In this document: positions 38,168-47,641 of the stretch, piece by piece
Position numbering within the stretch: position 1 is the first letter of the stretch
How the letters are laid out: each line of letters starts with the position of its first letter
Source: Legionella hackeliae
GTDB taxonomy: Bacteria; Pseudomonadota; Gammaproteobacteria; Legionellales; Legionellaceae
Assembly (NCBI RefSeq): GCF_000953655.1
Contig: NZ_LN681225.1
Span: 2,445,001-2,509,000 of the forward strand
Length of the DNA stretch: 64,000 bases
Reading direction: 5' to 3'
Position numbers and translations under genes: made by a program
Notes under the pieces: generated by a model
Told to the model about the DNA's origin: nothing
The model's database searches: none
The model's input: the letters and a program-made list of their open reading frames with translations, nothing else

Positions 38168-38650
38168 ATGACGCCATTCGAACGAAAATTTTTTATTACT
38201 TTCTATAAAAACTTAGCTGAAATTTTAAAAAATCCAGAGCGTTTGCTCAAAGCGCAAATTAATTTTCAACAAAGGGATAGTAATCAAGACCGTTATCGCT
38301 GTCTATCTTTGGGACTTGGTGAATGGCACCGTGACAATGCGCTTAAATTTAGTGCAGCAGTTGCGGAGGCTATAATAGAAACTAACTACTCCTTTTTTCA
38401 CTGTACCGAGACGCAATTAAAATTAATCCAGACTTATGCTGATAAATTAAAGCAAGAAGTGATTCCTCAATTAGTCAAAACGGTAGCTACAGATAATCCC
38501 TTAGCACAGCTTCTAGCGAAAATAGAACAAGAATTGAGTCAACTCATACTGGAAGAGAACTCTCTTTTTAAAAATCCATATGTCTTATTTGGAGGTGTTG
38601 TAGTTACTGCAGCGATTGCCGCAGTAACTTTAAGTATGGCTAAACCCTAA
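38168..38650 (+). CDS. Small protein with C-terminal membrane anchor, unknown
   Basis: 160 residues, helical and soluble apart from one hydrophobic segment at the extreme C-terminus (about 136-156, YVLFGGVVVTAAIAAVTLSM, then A-K-P). A single C-terminal anchor is the tail-anchored layout used by some Legionella effectors to reach host membranes, but it also occurs in ordinary inner-membrane proteins. Residues 50-62 (GLGEWHRDNALKF) and 74-105 are the most structured. AAGGAATTTT precedes the ATG. It converges on the helicase gene with 1 base between stops. No family is recognised. Confidence 0.5.
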   Translation: MTPFERKFFITFYKNLAEILKNPERLLKAQINFQQRDSNQDRYRCLSLGLGEWHRDNALKFSAAVAEAIIETNYSFFHCTETQLKLIQTYADKLKQEVIPQLVKTVATDNPLAQLLAKIEQELSQLILEENSLFKNPYVLFGGVVVTAAIAAVTLSMAKP

Positions 38651-38651
38651 A

Positions 38652-40331
38652 TTAGGCATTCCCTAATGAAGTGAGTTTGAGTTGACGTCCACAAACCCAG
38701 GCGCTATTTAAGTCTTGAAAGGCTTTTTTCGTCATACCTTGTGGCAAGCGTACAGTAGAATGGTCTTCATGAATTTTCAGACCCGTGATATAACGGCTTT
38801 CTAATCCAGCCTCATTGGCAATAGCACCAACGATATTACCTGGCTTCACCCCATGCACACGACCTACATCCAAACGAAATAGCTCTTGTGGATAATCATC
38901 ACGAAATTGCTTTTTTCGCCTTTCCGGTTTGTTTCCAGCACGATTGGATTTGAAGTCTCTGTCTCTGTCTCTTTCATAATGACGAGGCTCTTTTGCTGCC
39001 TGAACAGGTTTGGGCAATTCAGATTTCCAAGGCTTATCCTGGTTAAGGAGAAGTGCCAAAGCCGCGGCAACATCCACTGCAGACGTTTGATTAGTTTTAA
39101 GAAATTCCTCAATAATATGCTTATAAGAGGGTAAATTTTCATGCTCCAAACGCGCGGCGATACTTGCCATAAAGCGCTCTCGCTTGGCGGTTTGAATCAT
39201 GTAATCATTCGGAACAATAATTTTCTCAATACGCTGGCGTGTATGACGCTCGATGGTATTGAGTATGCGACCTTCTTTGGGAGTTACAAATAAAACGGTT
39301 ACCCCACTACGCCCCGCACGTCCCGTCCGTCCAATACGATGAACGTAGGTTTCACAGTCATAAGGGACATCATAATTGATCACATGAGTAACACGTTCCA
39401 CGTCTAATCCACGAGCAGCAACATCAGTAGCTACCAAGATATCGATGCTACCCTGTCTAAATTGTGCAATGATCTTTTCTCGTAAAGCCTGGGTTATATC
39501 CCCATGAATTGCCATCGCGCGATGACCTTGCTGTTGTAACTGTTGAGCCACGTCCTCCGTACTGCTCTTGGTACGAACAAAAACAATAACCCCCTGGTAA
39601 TCTTCAACAGCCAAAACTCTTAATAATGCATCAGGCTTTTGCGCCATTGATGCAAAAAGAAACCGTTGTTCAATTGCTTTTACCGTAGCCGTTTCTGCAC
39701 GAATTTCCACAGAAGCCGGATTATTTAAATAACTATTGGCTATTTTGCGAATCGGTGCTGGCATTGTTGCTGAAAATAAAGCAATTTGCTTCTCAAGAGG
39801 TAATTTAGCAAGAATTGTTTCGACATCTTCGATAAAGCCCATACGCAACATCTCATCGGCTTCATCAAGTACGAAAGTCGTTAAATTGCCGAGTTGCAAG
39901 GTGCCGCGATCGATATGATCCAATATACGTCCGGGGGTTCCAACCACAACTTGAGCACCGTCGCGTAATTGCTTTAATTGGCGTCGATAATCCTGTCCAC
40001 CGCAAAGAACAGCAACAGTGACGTGGTGAAGATGAGTGCTTAATAATTCAAATTGCTCGGCAACCTGAATGGCTAACTCGCGTGTCGGTGCCAAAATCAA
40101 CGCTTGAGTAGCCTGCGATTTAACAGACAAACGTTGTAGAATAGGTAAAGCAAAAGCTGCAGTTTTACCTGTTCCTGTCTGGGCTTGAGCAATCAAATCT
40201 CTTCCTTGCAAAATCAAAGGAATCGTCTGTGCTTGAACTGGTGATGGTGTTTTAAACTTCAAGTCCTCAAGCGCTTTTAATAGCGCATCGGATAAATTGA
40301 GGTCAGTAAAGTTTAATGATTCTTGAGTCAT
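38652..40331 (-). CDS. deaD: ATP-dependent DEAD-box RNA helicase (DeaD/CsdA-like)
   Basis: 559 residues from the ATG at 40331. Motifs in order: Q-motif (FKTPSPVQAQTIPLI), Walker A AQTGTGKT (50-57), PTRELAIQ, D-E-A-D in VLDEADEM, SAT in FSATMP, VATDVAARGLD and the HRIGRTGRAGR box. A Lys/Arg-rich linker (about 430-480) leads to a C-terminal DbpA-type RNA-binding domain (RLDVGRVHGVKPGNIVGAIANEAGL). This matches DeaD/CsdA, which helps ribosome assembly and mRNA turnover, above all in the cold. About 287 bases lie upstream before the next coding remnant, with room for a long 5' leader as in other cold-inducible helicase genes. Confidence 0.93.
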   Translation of the reverse strand: MTQESLNFTDLNLSDALLKALEDLKFKTPSPVQAQTIPLILQGRDLIAQAQTGTGKTAAFALPILQRLSVKSQATQALILAPTRELAIQVAEQFELLSTHLHHVTVAVLCGGQDYRRQLKQLRDGAQVVVGTPGRILDHIDRGTLQLGNLTTFVLDEADEMLRMGFIEDVETILAKLPLEKQIALFSATMPAPIRKIANSYLNNPASVEIRAETATVKAIEQRFLFASMAQKPDALLRVLAVEDYQGVIVFVRTKSSTEDVAQQLQQQGHRAMAIHGDITQALREKIIAQFRQGSIDILVATDVAARGLDVERVTHVINYDVPYDCETYVHRIGRTGRAGRSGVTVLFVTPKEGRILNTIERHTRQRIEKIIVPNDYMIQTAKRERFMASIAARLEHENLPSYKHIIEEFLKTNQTSAVDVAAALALLLNQDKPWKSELPKPVQAAKEPRHYERDRDRDFKSNRAGNKPERRKKQFRDDYPQELFRLDVGRVHGVKPGNIVGAIANEAGLESRYITGLKIHEDHSTVRLPQGMTKKAFQDLNSAWVCGRQLKLTSLGNA

Positions 40332-40618
40332 AGAAAAATCCAAAAAAATGTAAAATGCAATGTATTAAATTAATGCAAAAAATTGGCGCAGTATAATAAC
40401 AAAATAAACAAGGTGATGCACGAAATTATTCTTCTTCAATTAGTTGCGGCTATGGTTTTAGCTCTCTCAAGCAATGACTGATAGACAATTAGTAATTGCA
40501 CATTATAAATCCTCAAAGAAAATTATTCAACCTTTTTGTAAAATTTTAGCTCAATTATTGTATATAATTTACATAGAGGATTTTCTTACATAGCTATCTT
40601 CAGGATGTACAGTAACTA

Positions 40619-41641
40619 ATGACAGAGCATGTAACCAAACGGCCAATTGTCGTTGTCCGTAATGCCAAAATTAGCGATATTCAAGTATTCGCGAGTTAGT
40701 TGCTCGGGCCTATTCTGACCACGATATGGATACTTATACGCCTGATGCACTACGTGGACAAATTCATCACTTTCCCAAAGGTCAATTTGTTGTCGAATAC
40801 GAGGAACAAATTGTGGGTTATTGTGCAACATTTAAAATTAGCGGAGATATTGCACTACAACCTCATACTTGGAACGAAATAACCGAGGGAGGTTATGCTT
40901 CGCGTCATGACCCTAATGGTGATTTCCTCTACGGCATGTAAGTTTGTGTTCATCCCGAATACCGCGGATTACGTATTGGCAACAGACTATATACTGCTCG
41001 CAAGAAGTTATGTCAAGTTGAAGGCTTAAAAGGCATTGTTTTTGGTGGTGGCATCCCTCGTTATCATAAGCAACACAAAAAATTTCCTAATGTGAATGAT
41101 TATGTTAGCGCGGTTATCAATAAAGAAGTCAGAGATCCCGTCTTATCCTTTCAATTAGTAATGATTTCCAATTGATAGGTATACTGCCGAATTATATCCC
41201 TTTTGATAGGCAATCGCTGGGCTATGCCGCCCATTTAGTTTGGTATACCCCTATTGCTATGGTAACAGAACAAGTGGGCTCAAAAGCACCTGAACAGATG
41301 GTTGATAAAATTCGGTTAAGTGTTGTGCAATATATGCAGCGTCGGGTAGAGTCTTTTGAGGAATTTACCCAACGGAATATTTTATTGATGTTGTTGCTGA
41401 TTATTATGCAGATTTCGTTCTTTTCCCTGAATTGTTTACCATGCAATTGCTTTAGATTCAGAATGTCAATTTAACCCCTGAAGAGTCTATCTTACAACTC
41501 ACTGAATATACCGAACCTTTTTTAGAGCTCATGTCGTCTCTAGCTGTTAAATATAAAATCAATATTGTTGGTGGTACTCATCCGACCAAGGTCGACGGCG
41601 TTATTTACAATATGGCTTATGTTTTTTTAAGTAGACACTGA
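40619..41641 (+). pseudogene. Decayed GNAT / carbon-nitrogen hydrolase fusion gene
   Basis: Reading three frames together restores one protein: a GNAT domain (VVVRNAKISDIQVF ... VCVHPEYRGLRIGNRLY) joined to a nitrilase-like domain (LIGILPNYIPFDRQSLGYA ... ADFVLFPELFTMQLL ... INIVGGTHPTKVDGVIYNMAYVFLS). Lesions seen: a frameshift near 40695, TAA stop at 40939-40941, frameshifts near 41157 and 41371, a TAG stop near 41452, and an early end at 41641 that removes the second half of the nitrilase domain. In that family the Glu of F-P-E-L is catalytic; the Lys and Cys regions are gone. The intact gene is known as a bifunctional GNAT/carbon-nitrogen hydrolase. This copy cannot work. Confidence 0.88.
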
Positions 41642-41840
41642 ACTTTATCACTTATTTCCTAATGCATTGATTTTATTGAAAATATTTAAAACGGCTTAGT
41701 TCCTTGCGGCTTAACAATCATTTTGTACTTCTACGCCTCATATTAAAAATTTTTATAACAAATTGTCTATTTTACCTGTTTGTTTCTGTGTATTATTCCC
41801 GCCAAATTTGTATTTATTTTAATAAAAGGAGAGTTTTAAA

Positions 41841-43370
41841 ATGCATCTTGTTAATGATGTTTTGCGTACAAAGAATATGATTGAGTTATTGCAGGCGATG
41901 GGTATTAATTTGGAAGGTACCGAAATGGTTTGCAATAATGAGCGTGTCATTTTTAATCCAGAGACTGTAAAAGATGGCGAGATCCTAGGTTCAGCCTTGC
42001 AAAAGCTCCTGCAAAAAGATACAAAAAAGCCTCCCTTTAAACGAGTAACCCTTGCGAATTTAATTGCTGAAGATATTGCTGTGGCTACCTCTTCTGATAA
42101 TGCAACAGCTGAAACACACAAAAAATCCTGTTTAGCGATACTTGGTGTTCTAGAAACGATAGGATTGGAAGAGACTCTCGATAAAGAGCAAGAATATTTT
42201 GAAATCAAATTTCCATCGCCTGTTTATGCCCCACTATTTAGTTCTCTCACTTACAAATATATAAGCATTCAAGATGAAAAAATAATATTCAATATCAAAG
42301 AGTACTTAAAGGACCATAAAGAAGAGCTTATTTTAATTGACAGTAAAAAACCTTACTTATTTGCTCACTCAGAGTCATTTGAAAGTAAAAAGATTTTTTA
42401 TGCAGAAAAAAAGGTGAGCGATGATACAGTTGAAGTAACACCCTTTTTTTTCGTACCTTCCTCACTTACTCCACCTGTTTATCATTTTAATTTAGATACA
42501 AGTGATAGTATGGGTACAACTGATAGCATGGAAGGTACCCGACTGAAAACATTAAAGCGTAGCGTTATCCAATTCGCTAAAGCCTTGTTTGAATTTCAAC
42601 CCGATGCCGTCATTAATCTCAGTCAATTCAATGATACGACTAAAAATGTAGGCGTATACCGCAAAAAAGATATCGACCAGCTGTGTGATGATGTTAATAA
42701 ACTCCGGGCAACCGGACTAACATGCCTTTATGACACTACTCTGAAACTCCTATCTTATCTCGCAAAATCCAATCAACACAATAATGTTTTATTATTTACT
42801 GATGGAGAGAATACTGTAGGAAAATCAGAAGAGCAAATTGAAGCGTTGAAGCTGGCGATTTCATCATTAAAAAAAGGATCCCCTTTGCCTTTAGCTCGGA
42901 ATAAAGTTTGTGTTGTCAGTTACGATGTGAATCAACCAGATATCATGCATGAAGTTGCTGAATTATTTCATTCCTCAATTGTTAAAACTCAAACGGTTGA
43001 TTTTACTAATGCCCTTTCCAAGGGTGAATTACAGACACTGGCAGCAGTTAGAGAGTTGTTGACCTGCCGTATAGGGGTGGTTGGTAATTCAAACTCAAAC
43101 ATGCAGCTAGAAGAATATGTCCTATCTTGTGATATGTCTGGACAATTTACTCCATTGGAACCAAAATTATGTAAAAATAATGAATCGTTAAGTGTAACGA
43201 TTATCGATGGCAATGGTAAAACGCTGCTTGAGGACAATAAGTCACTCGCCGAAAAACCAGTAGAAACAGTTTTGCCAGGTAGTGCAAAAGTTGCAACTCA
43301 AATTGGTGTCTTTTCGTACACTGATACTAAACCTAAACAAACAGATGTTACTTATCAATATAACATCTAA
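41841..43370 (+). CDS. Cytoplasmic von Willebrand factor A domain protein
   Basis: 509 residues with no signal peptide. The vWA domain spans about residues 212-390 and keeps a complete metal-ion-dependent adhesion site: D219-x-S221-x-S223 (HFNLDTSDSMGTTDS), a Thr in RATGLTCLYDT and an Asp in LLFTDGENT. The N-terminal 200 residues are helical and unrecognised; the C-terminal 120 are beta-rich (VLSCDMSGQFTPLEPKL, VTIIDGNGKTLLEDN). vWA domains bind protein ligands through a divalent cation. Outside secretion of a bacterial vWA protein without a signal peptide would need a system such as Dot/Icm; this is a guess. AAGGAGAG gives a strong ribosome binding site, and a good terminator follows. Confidence 0.78.
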   Translation: MHLVNDVLRTKNMIELLQAMGINLEGTEMVCNNERVIFNPETVKDGEILGSALQKLLQKDTKKPPFKRVTLANLIAEDIAVATSSDNATAETHKKSCLAILGVLETIGLEETLDKEQEYFEIKFPSPVYAPLFSSLTYKYISIQDEKIIFNIKEYLKDHKEELILIDSKKPYLFAHSESFESKKIFYAEKKVSDDTVEVTPFFFVPSSLTPPVYHFNLDTSDSMGTTDSMEGTRLKTLKRSVIQFAKALFEFQPDAVINLSQFNDTTKNVGVYRKKDIDQLCDDVNKLRATGLTCLYDTTLKLLSYLAKSNQHNNVLLFTDGENTVGKSEEQIEALKLAISSLKKGSPLPLARNKVCVVSYDVNQPDIMHEVAELFHSSIVKTQTVDFTNALSKGELQTLAAVRELLTCRIGVVGNSNSNMQLEEYVLSCDMSGQFTPLEPKLCKNNESLSVTIIDGNGKTLLEDNKSLAEKPVETVLPGSAKVATQIGVFSYTDTKPKQTDVTYQYNI

Positions 43371-43387
43371 GTTTTTAATTACAGTGC

Positions 43388-43415
43388 AAAGGAGTGGTAA
43401 ATATCACTCCTTTTT
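43388..43415 (+). terminator. Rho-independent terminator of the vWA gene
   Basis: AAAGGAGTG/CACTCCTTT, 9-bp stem, 8-nt loop, ending in a run of five T. A textbook intrinsic terminator 17 bases past the stop codon. Confidence 0.85.
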
Positions 43416-43535
43416 GACATCTCTGCTTCTCGAATCGCTATATCGTTCATAAATCATCTAATTTATTGAAAATAATAATAATTTACTTTATAACCTGAAA
43501 TCCCCCTTAATACATTAAAAGGATTTAACAATAGA

Positions 43536-45203
43536 ATGAATCACTCTGGATACCTTATTAATTTCTTTTCCTGGCTAGTTTTATTCTTGTTTTCTGTAGC
43601 AACGTTCTCTCATGGGGTCATCGAAAGTCCCGCCTCTCGAGAACAATTTTGCGGTGTTGAAAGCAAGCCTGACGAAATTTTTAAAGAAAAAATGACTCAC
43701 GAAAAATGTCGACCGATCATGACGAAGGGTGACGGTACCATGGACAACAGTGTTTATAATTTCATGGCAGTATTAACCCACACGATTGGCCGTTCAAATA
43801 AACCTTTGGATCAATTACCTGCTCATGTTTGTGGATTTGGCTCTGAGTCATGGGGTGGTGGTAAAACACCGTGGGACAAAGCAATTGACTGGCCGACTAA
43901 CTTATTAAGCTCAGGTTCACAAAAATTCATATGGAATATTTCGTGGGGAAATCATTTTGGTGATACAGAAGAGTTTGTTTACTGGATTACAAAACCCGAT
44001 TTTCAATATGACCCGAATAAAGAGTTAAGTTGGAATGATTTTGAACCAAGTCCGTTTTGTAAACTCAACTACAACGATCAAACTCCAAACGCCAATCCCA
44101 ATGTCACTCCTGATAAAACAAACAATCGTTTTATAACGACCTGTACAGTTCCAGCGCGTAATAACAGAGCTGTAATCTATGGGGAGTGGGGACGAAATAG
44201 TCACACCTATGAACGATTCCATTCATGCATTGACGTCGTATTCTCAGATGAAAATCCTATCCCTGCCATCAAGGCTGTTATTAAACCATTACCTAGTCAA
44301 GTAAGTGGAGCTGCAGAGGTAGAGCTAGATGGAACAGAATCTGAAGGAGCGAATTTAAGCTACTCATGGTCTCTTAATGCTCAAGACTTAACCGCTTATC
44401 AGTTAACAGATAGTCAAAACTCTAAAGCCCGTTTAACAATCAGTAATGTGAGTGCTCAACAAACTGTTACGGTGAATCTTGAAGTCAAGCAAGGCGATGC
44501 CGCTAGTCGTACAAGCATCCAATTCACTCACATGCCAGCAGTAACTGCAACTTGGAAAATTGTAGGAACAGTCACTTCCACAAATACTTTAAATGCGGGA
44601 GATAAGTTACAACTGCGTCTGATTGATAGTGTTGGACAAGATTATCTACTTCCTCAAAATCCACTTGTATTAACTGAGGAAACAGCAAAAGCCGAAAATT
44701 GGGCTTTTGCCTTAGCGCAGGTGGTTAATTCAGGTAACCAGTATTCAGCCAAGATAGGTGTTTTAGGTTCTGACAATCAAAGCATTGAACCCGTTAAGTC
44801 ATCGACTGAGAATAAAATTTATGTTCCTGTTCAAAGTGAAATTACAAACTCTTTCATTAAAATTGAAAAGCAGGATAACCCAGTCACTACCTGCCAATCA
44901 TTACGCAAACAAGGTTCGAATAGCTACTGGTTAGGCTACGATGTTTATGCTGACAGTACCCCTATCGTTTTGAACTTCAATGAAACAGGTATTGATTTAA
45001 CAAAAATTATCATTGAACACGGGGTCTTTAGCAATATTAGCGTTTTAGACAAGGACAAATTACTGATTAATACCAAACCAGATTGGGTTTCGAAAACAAT
45101 CCCAGGATATTTAGGCTTTTATGGCCCGAATTATGGTAGTTATGAGCCATTTAATTCCACAGTCAGTGCGAACTGTAGAATAGGTCCTCTGTTTAAGCAG
45201 TAA
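43536..45203 (+). CDS. Secreted lytic polysaccharide monooxygenase (AA10)
   Basis: 555 residues. The signal peptide ends right before His26 (S-H-G-V-I-E-S-P-A-S-R), giving the N-terminal histidine that, with His140 in SWGNHFGDTEEFVYWITK, forms the copper-binding histidine brace of AA10 enzymes. FCGVES, W-G-G-G-K-T-P-W-D and the closing RFHSCIDVVF are typical of the domain (about 26-245). The rest is a PKD/Ig-like region (about 250-340, ELDGTESEGANLSYSWSL) and a C-terminal beta domain. It oxidatively cleaves chitin or cellulose, and type II secretion is expected. A perfect terminator hairpin separates it from the convergent channel gene. Confidence 0.9.
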   Translation: MNHSGYLINFFSWLVLFLFSVATFSHGVIESPASREQFCGVESKPDEIFKEKMTHEKCRPIMTKGDGTMDNSVYNFMAVLTHTIGRSNKPLDQLPAHVCGFGSESWGGGKTPWDKAIDWPTNLLSSGSQKFIWNISWGNHFGDTEEFVYWITKPDFQYDPNKELSWNDFEPSPFCKLNYNDQTPNANPNVTPDKTNNRFITTCTVPARNNRAVIYGEWGRNSHTYERFHSCIDVVFSDENPIPAIKAVIKPLPSQVSGAAEVELDGTESEGANLSYSWSLNAQDLTAYQLTDSQNSKARLTISNVSAQQTVTVNLEVKQGDAASRTSIQFTHMPAVTATWKIVGTVTSTNTLNAGDKLQLRLIDSVGQDYLLPQNPLVLTEETAKAENWAFALAQVVNSGNQYSAKIGVLGSDNQSIEPVKSSTENKIYVPVQSEITNSFIKIEKQDNPVTTCQSLRKQGSNSYWLGYDVYADSTPIVLNFNETGIDLTKIIIEHGVFSNISVLDKDKLLINTKPDWVSKTIPGYLGFYGPNYGSYEPFNSTVSANCRIGPLFKQ

Positions 45204-45210
45204 TTCATCA

Positions 45211-45240
45211 TCCCGGGCTATGACCTCCCCTAGCCCGGGA
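45211..45240. terminator. Bidirectional hairpin between LPMO and MscS genes
   Basis: A perfect 10-bp inverted repeat TCCCGGGCTA/TAGCCCGGGA with a 10-nt loop, between the two convergent stop codons. GC-rich, but flanking T-runs are short on both strands. Confidence 0.65.
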
Positions 45241-45248
45241 ATATTACC

Positions 45249-47510
45249 TCATTCAGTATAATGTCCAGGGCAAAGATTATGCTCTTTGAGCGCTTTAACA
45301 ATATTGAAATTCACCTCACTGGAAACATCCTGTTTCAAATCAATATTTTTAATGTAATACCACAGCTCCATTGTCACATGTAAATTATCTTTTGAAGGGA
45401 CTAGTTCATAAGAGACGGTTGGTGTATAGGGCATTTCCTGAACGACAGAGGGATGATCTTTAACAACACCCAACAAAACCTTCTCGGCGAGCCCCAGATC
45501 CCCATTACTGTCTAAAATAACCTGACTGTTTACACGACAAATCTTATTTTCACGATAGGTATAGTTGGTCACTGATTTATTGATTAGATGAGAATTGGGA
45601 ATAATGACATCTGCATTTGTGAGGGTAGTTATTTGAGTCGATAGTAATCGAATTTTTTTAATATAGCCCTCGGTACCATCAATAATCACTCTATCTCCAG
45701 GGGCTACTGGTTTATGAATTAATAAAATAATGCCACTGACAAAGTCGCTAGCAAGATATTGCAATCCAAAACCAATACCAATTGATAAAGCACCAGCTAT
45801 AACTGCAAGACTGGTAAAATTAATACCGGCAATTAACAAAGCAATAATAGCGGCAATACTAAAGGCTGAGTAATTAATTAATGTAGCAATATTATCCTGA
45901 CGATATTTTTCTCGTTTAAATGCACTATGACGTGCGACAAAGGTTGAAAGTGCTCTTCCTACCATAAGCAGAAGACAAAAAGCGATGGCTGCCCTGACAA
46001 ATCTCACTGGCCACAAATAAATACCATAGACATAGCCGCCTTGAAAATACCATGTTTTCAAATAATCCATATGGTACTGAGAAATCCCCCATACCTTCAT
46101 CAAAAGAAACAGTGAAAATACTATAAATCCAGTATTCAATATAATCCTTATCACTAACAATTCCGTTAAGGTTTGTGTGGATTTAATGCCTAACCAGCGA
46201 TGGATTTTTTCCGATGCCGGCTGCCCCGGATTATTGAGTAATGCAAATAAATATCCAAAATAATAACTGACTTTCCACACAATGAATAAAATAACCAGAG
46301 TAGTCACCACGTTGGGGATAAAATAAATTGCAAAATTGCTATAACCTATCCAAGCTGTAACTATCGTAAAAAAGTAAATCCCTGCCAAAGAAAATTTAAT
46401 ATTTCTTAACGACGAAGGCGACATTTTTTCTTTAAAAAAAGGAAGTCGAAAGATTAGCCAACTAAACCAGCCAAACGACAGGATGAGTAGAGTACAAAAT
46501 ACAACAAATCGAAATCTTAATAAGGCTGGCGGGATCCATTGATCTTGCAGCGCAATTGTAGCGAGTCTTCCCCAAAGCAAGAAGGTTACAAACACAATAC
46601 CCCGTAAATAGATATCTGATAACAAGCGTTTATCAGAATCATTAGCATACTGACGAAAAAGAATTACAAAAAATCGAATTAAGATAAGGGTGAATGCATA
46701 ATATAAAATCGCATTAGACGCTAAGAGCAAAGTCGGTTTTGGAGTTTCATTACCTAATAAACTATACAGGTAAATAATAGGTCCTATTAGAACCAAAAGA
46801 AAAAATAAGCCACTCTTAGTTAGGGATGTTAGTAAATTATTAACTAATTTATTATGGAAACTACCTTTAAATGTGGAAATTATTTTTTGAACAATCAGAG
46901 CCATAAAAAAGCAGATAAAAAGAATCATGACTGTAGTTGCTTTCTGAGCGCTACTTAATTTATTAAAACCACTCATGTGGGTAAATTTATCTCGACTGAA
47001 AGCAATTCGGAAAAATAATTTTGGATTAAAATCCTCCCAAACTGGTGGAGAACGGTTTAATAAATTAAACATGGGTGTATTACCCATCATGGCATTAATT
47101 TTATTTAATATCTCCTGAGCTTGATAATTAAAAAAAACACAGTCAGCAATAGCTTTAACATGCAGTTGTTTATCCGCAATTAACTCATGGTAGCGTGCAT
47201 CATTTTGGTGAGAAAGTGTGGACGCAATTTCATTATTATTAAGTAATTCATTGAGCTTTTTTAATTGCTCTTTTCCGTCATCAACACAATTGCTAGCTTG
47301 GTCTTGCAAATCATTAATTAGTTTTACGGTAGAATAAAGTTGTTCGTAGTTAAGATTTTTTTTTGATAATTCCTGTTCAATATTTTCTAACTCTATAGTG
47401 GCATTATGGATATCAAAACCATTGTAAATTTGCAGAGTAGTGGAAGCCCAAATACCTTTGGCAAAGAATGATAAAACAAGAAAAATAGCTGTAAATAGTA
47501 TTTTTTGCAT
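45249..47510 (-). CDS. Large MscS-family mechanosensitive channel
   Basis: 753 residues from the ATG at 47510 (the TTG-started frame is less likely). An N-terminal signal-like helix is followed by a periplasmic helical region (to about 170), then about ten membrane helices and a C-terminal MscS core: the pore helix ALSIGIGFGLQYLASDFVSGIILL, the beta domain KPVAPGDRVIIDGTEGYIKKIRLLSTQITTLTNADVIIPN and the vestibule part with LVPSKDNLHVTMELWYYIK. This is the extended MscS type, like MscK or YbdG/MscM relatives, which open under turgor stress and release solutes. It is monocistronic. Confidence 0.9.
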   Translation of the reverse strand: MQKILFTAIFLVLSFFAKGIWASTTLQIYNGFDIHNATIELENIEQELSKKNLNYEQLYSTVKLINDLQDQASNCVDDGKEQLKKLNELLNNNEIASTLSHQNDARYHELIADKQLHVKAIADCVFFNYQAQEILNKINAMMGNTPMFNLLNRSPPVWEDFNPKLFFRIAFSRDKFTHMSGFNKLSSAQKATTVMILFICFFMALIVQKIISTFKGSFHNKLVNNLLTSLTKSGLFFLLVLIGPIIYLYSLLGNETPKPTLLLASNAILYYAFTLILIRFFVILFRQYANDSDKRLLSDIYLRGIVFVTFLLWGRLATIALQDQWIPPALLRFRFVVFCTLLILSFGWFSWLIFRLPFFKEKMSPSSLRNIKFSLAGIYFFTIVTAWIGYSNFAIYFIPNVVTTLVILFIVWKVSYYFGYLFALLNNPGQPASEKIHRWLGIKSTQTLTELLVIRIILNTGFIVFSLFLLMKVWGISQYHMDYLKTWYFQGGYVYGIYLWPVRFVRAAIAFCLLLMVGRALSTFVARHSAFKREKYRQDNIATLINYSAFSIAAIIALLIAGINFTSLAVIAGALSIGIGFGLQYLASDFVSGIILLIHKPVAPGDRVIIDGTEGYIKKIRLLSTQITTLTNADVIIPNSHLINKSVTNYTYRENKICRVNSQVILDSNGDLGLAEKVLLGVVKDHPSVVQEMPYTPTVSYELVPSKDNLHVTMELWYYIKNIDLKQDVSSEVNFNIVKALKEHNLCPGHYTE

Positions 47511-47641
47511 TAAATTCTCAGGTTCAAAGTACAACAACTAGTTGGGTTTAAAAGAAAATCTAATTTAATAATAGCATCTTACAAAAAAAAATTAGCTTCG
47601 GACTTGGAAGAAGCAATAAAATATAACCGAGTCAGTTAATT

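Noticed and set aside
38602-38629. 9-bp inverted repeat AGTTACTGC/GCAGTAACT near the end of the tail-anchored gene
   Set aside because: It lies inside the coding region and encodes the membrane anchor (V-V-T-A-A-I-A-A-V-T); without a T-run at the right place a terminator is unlikely.
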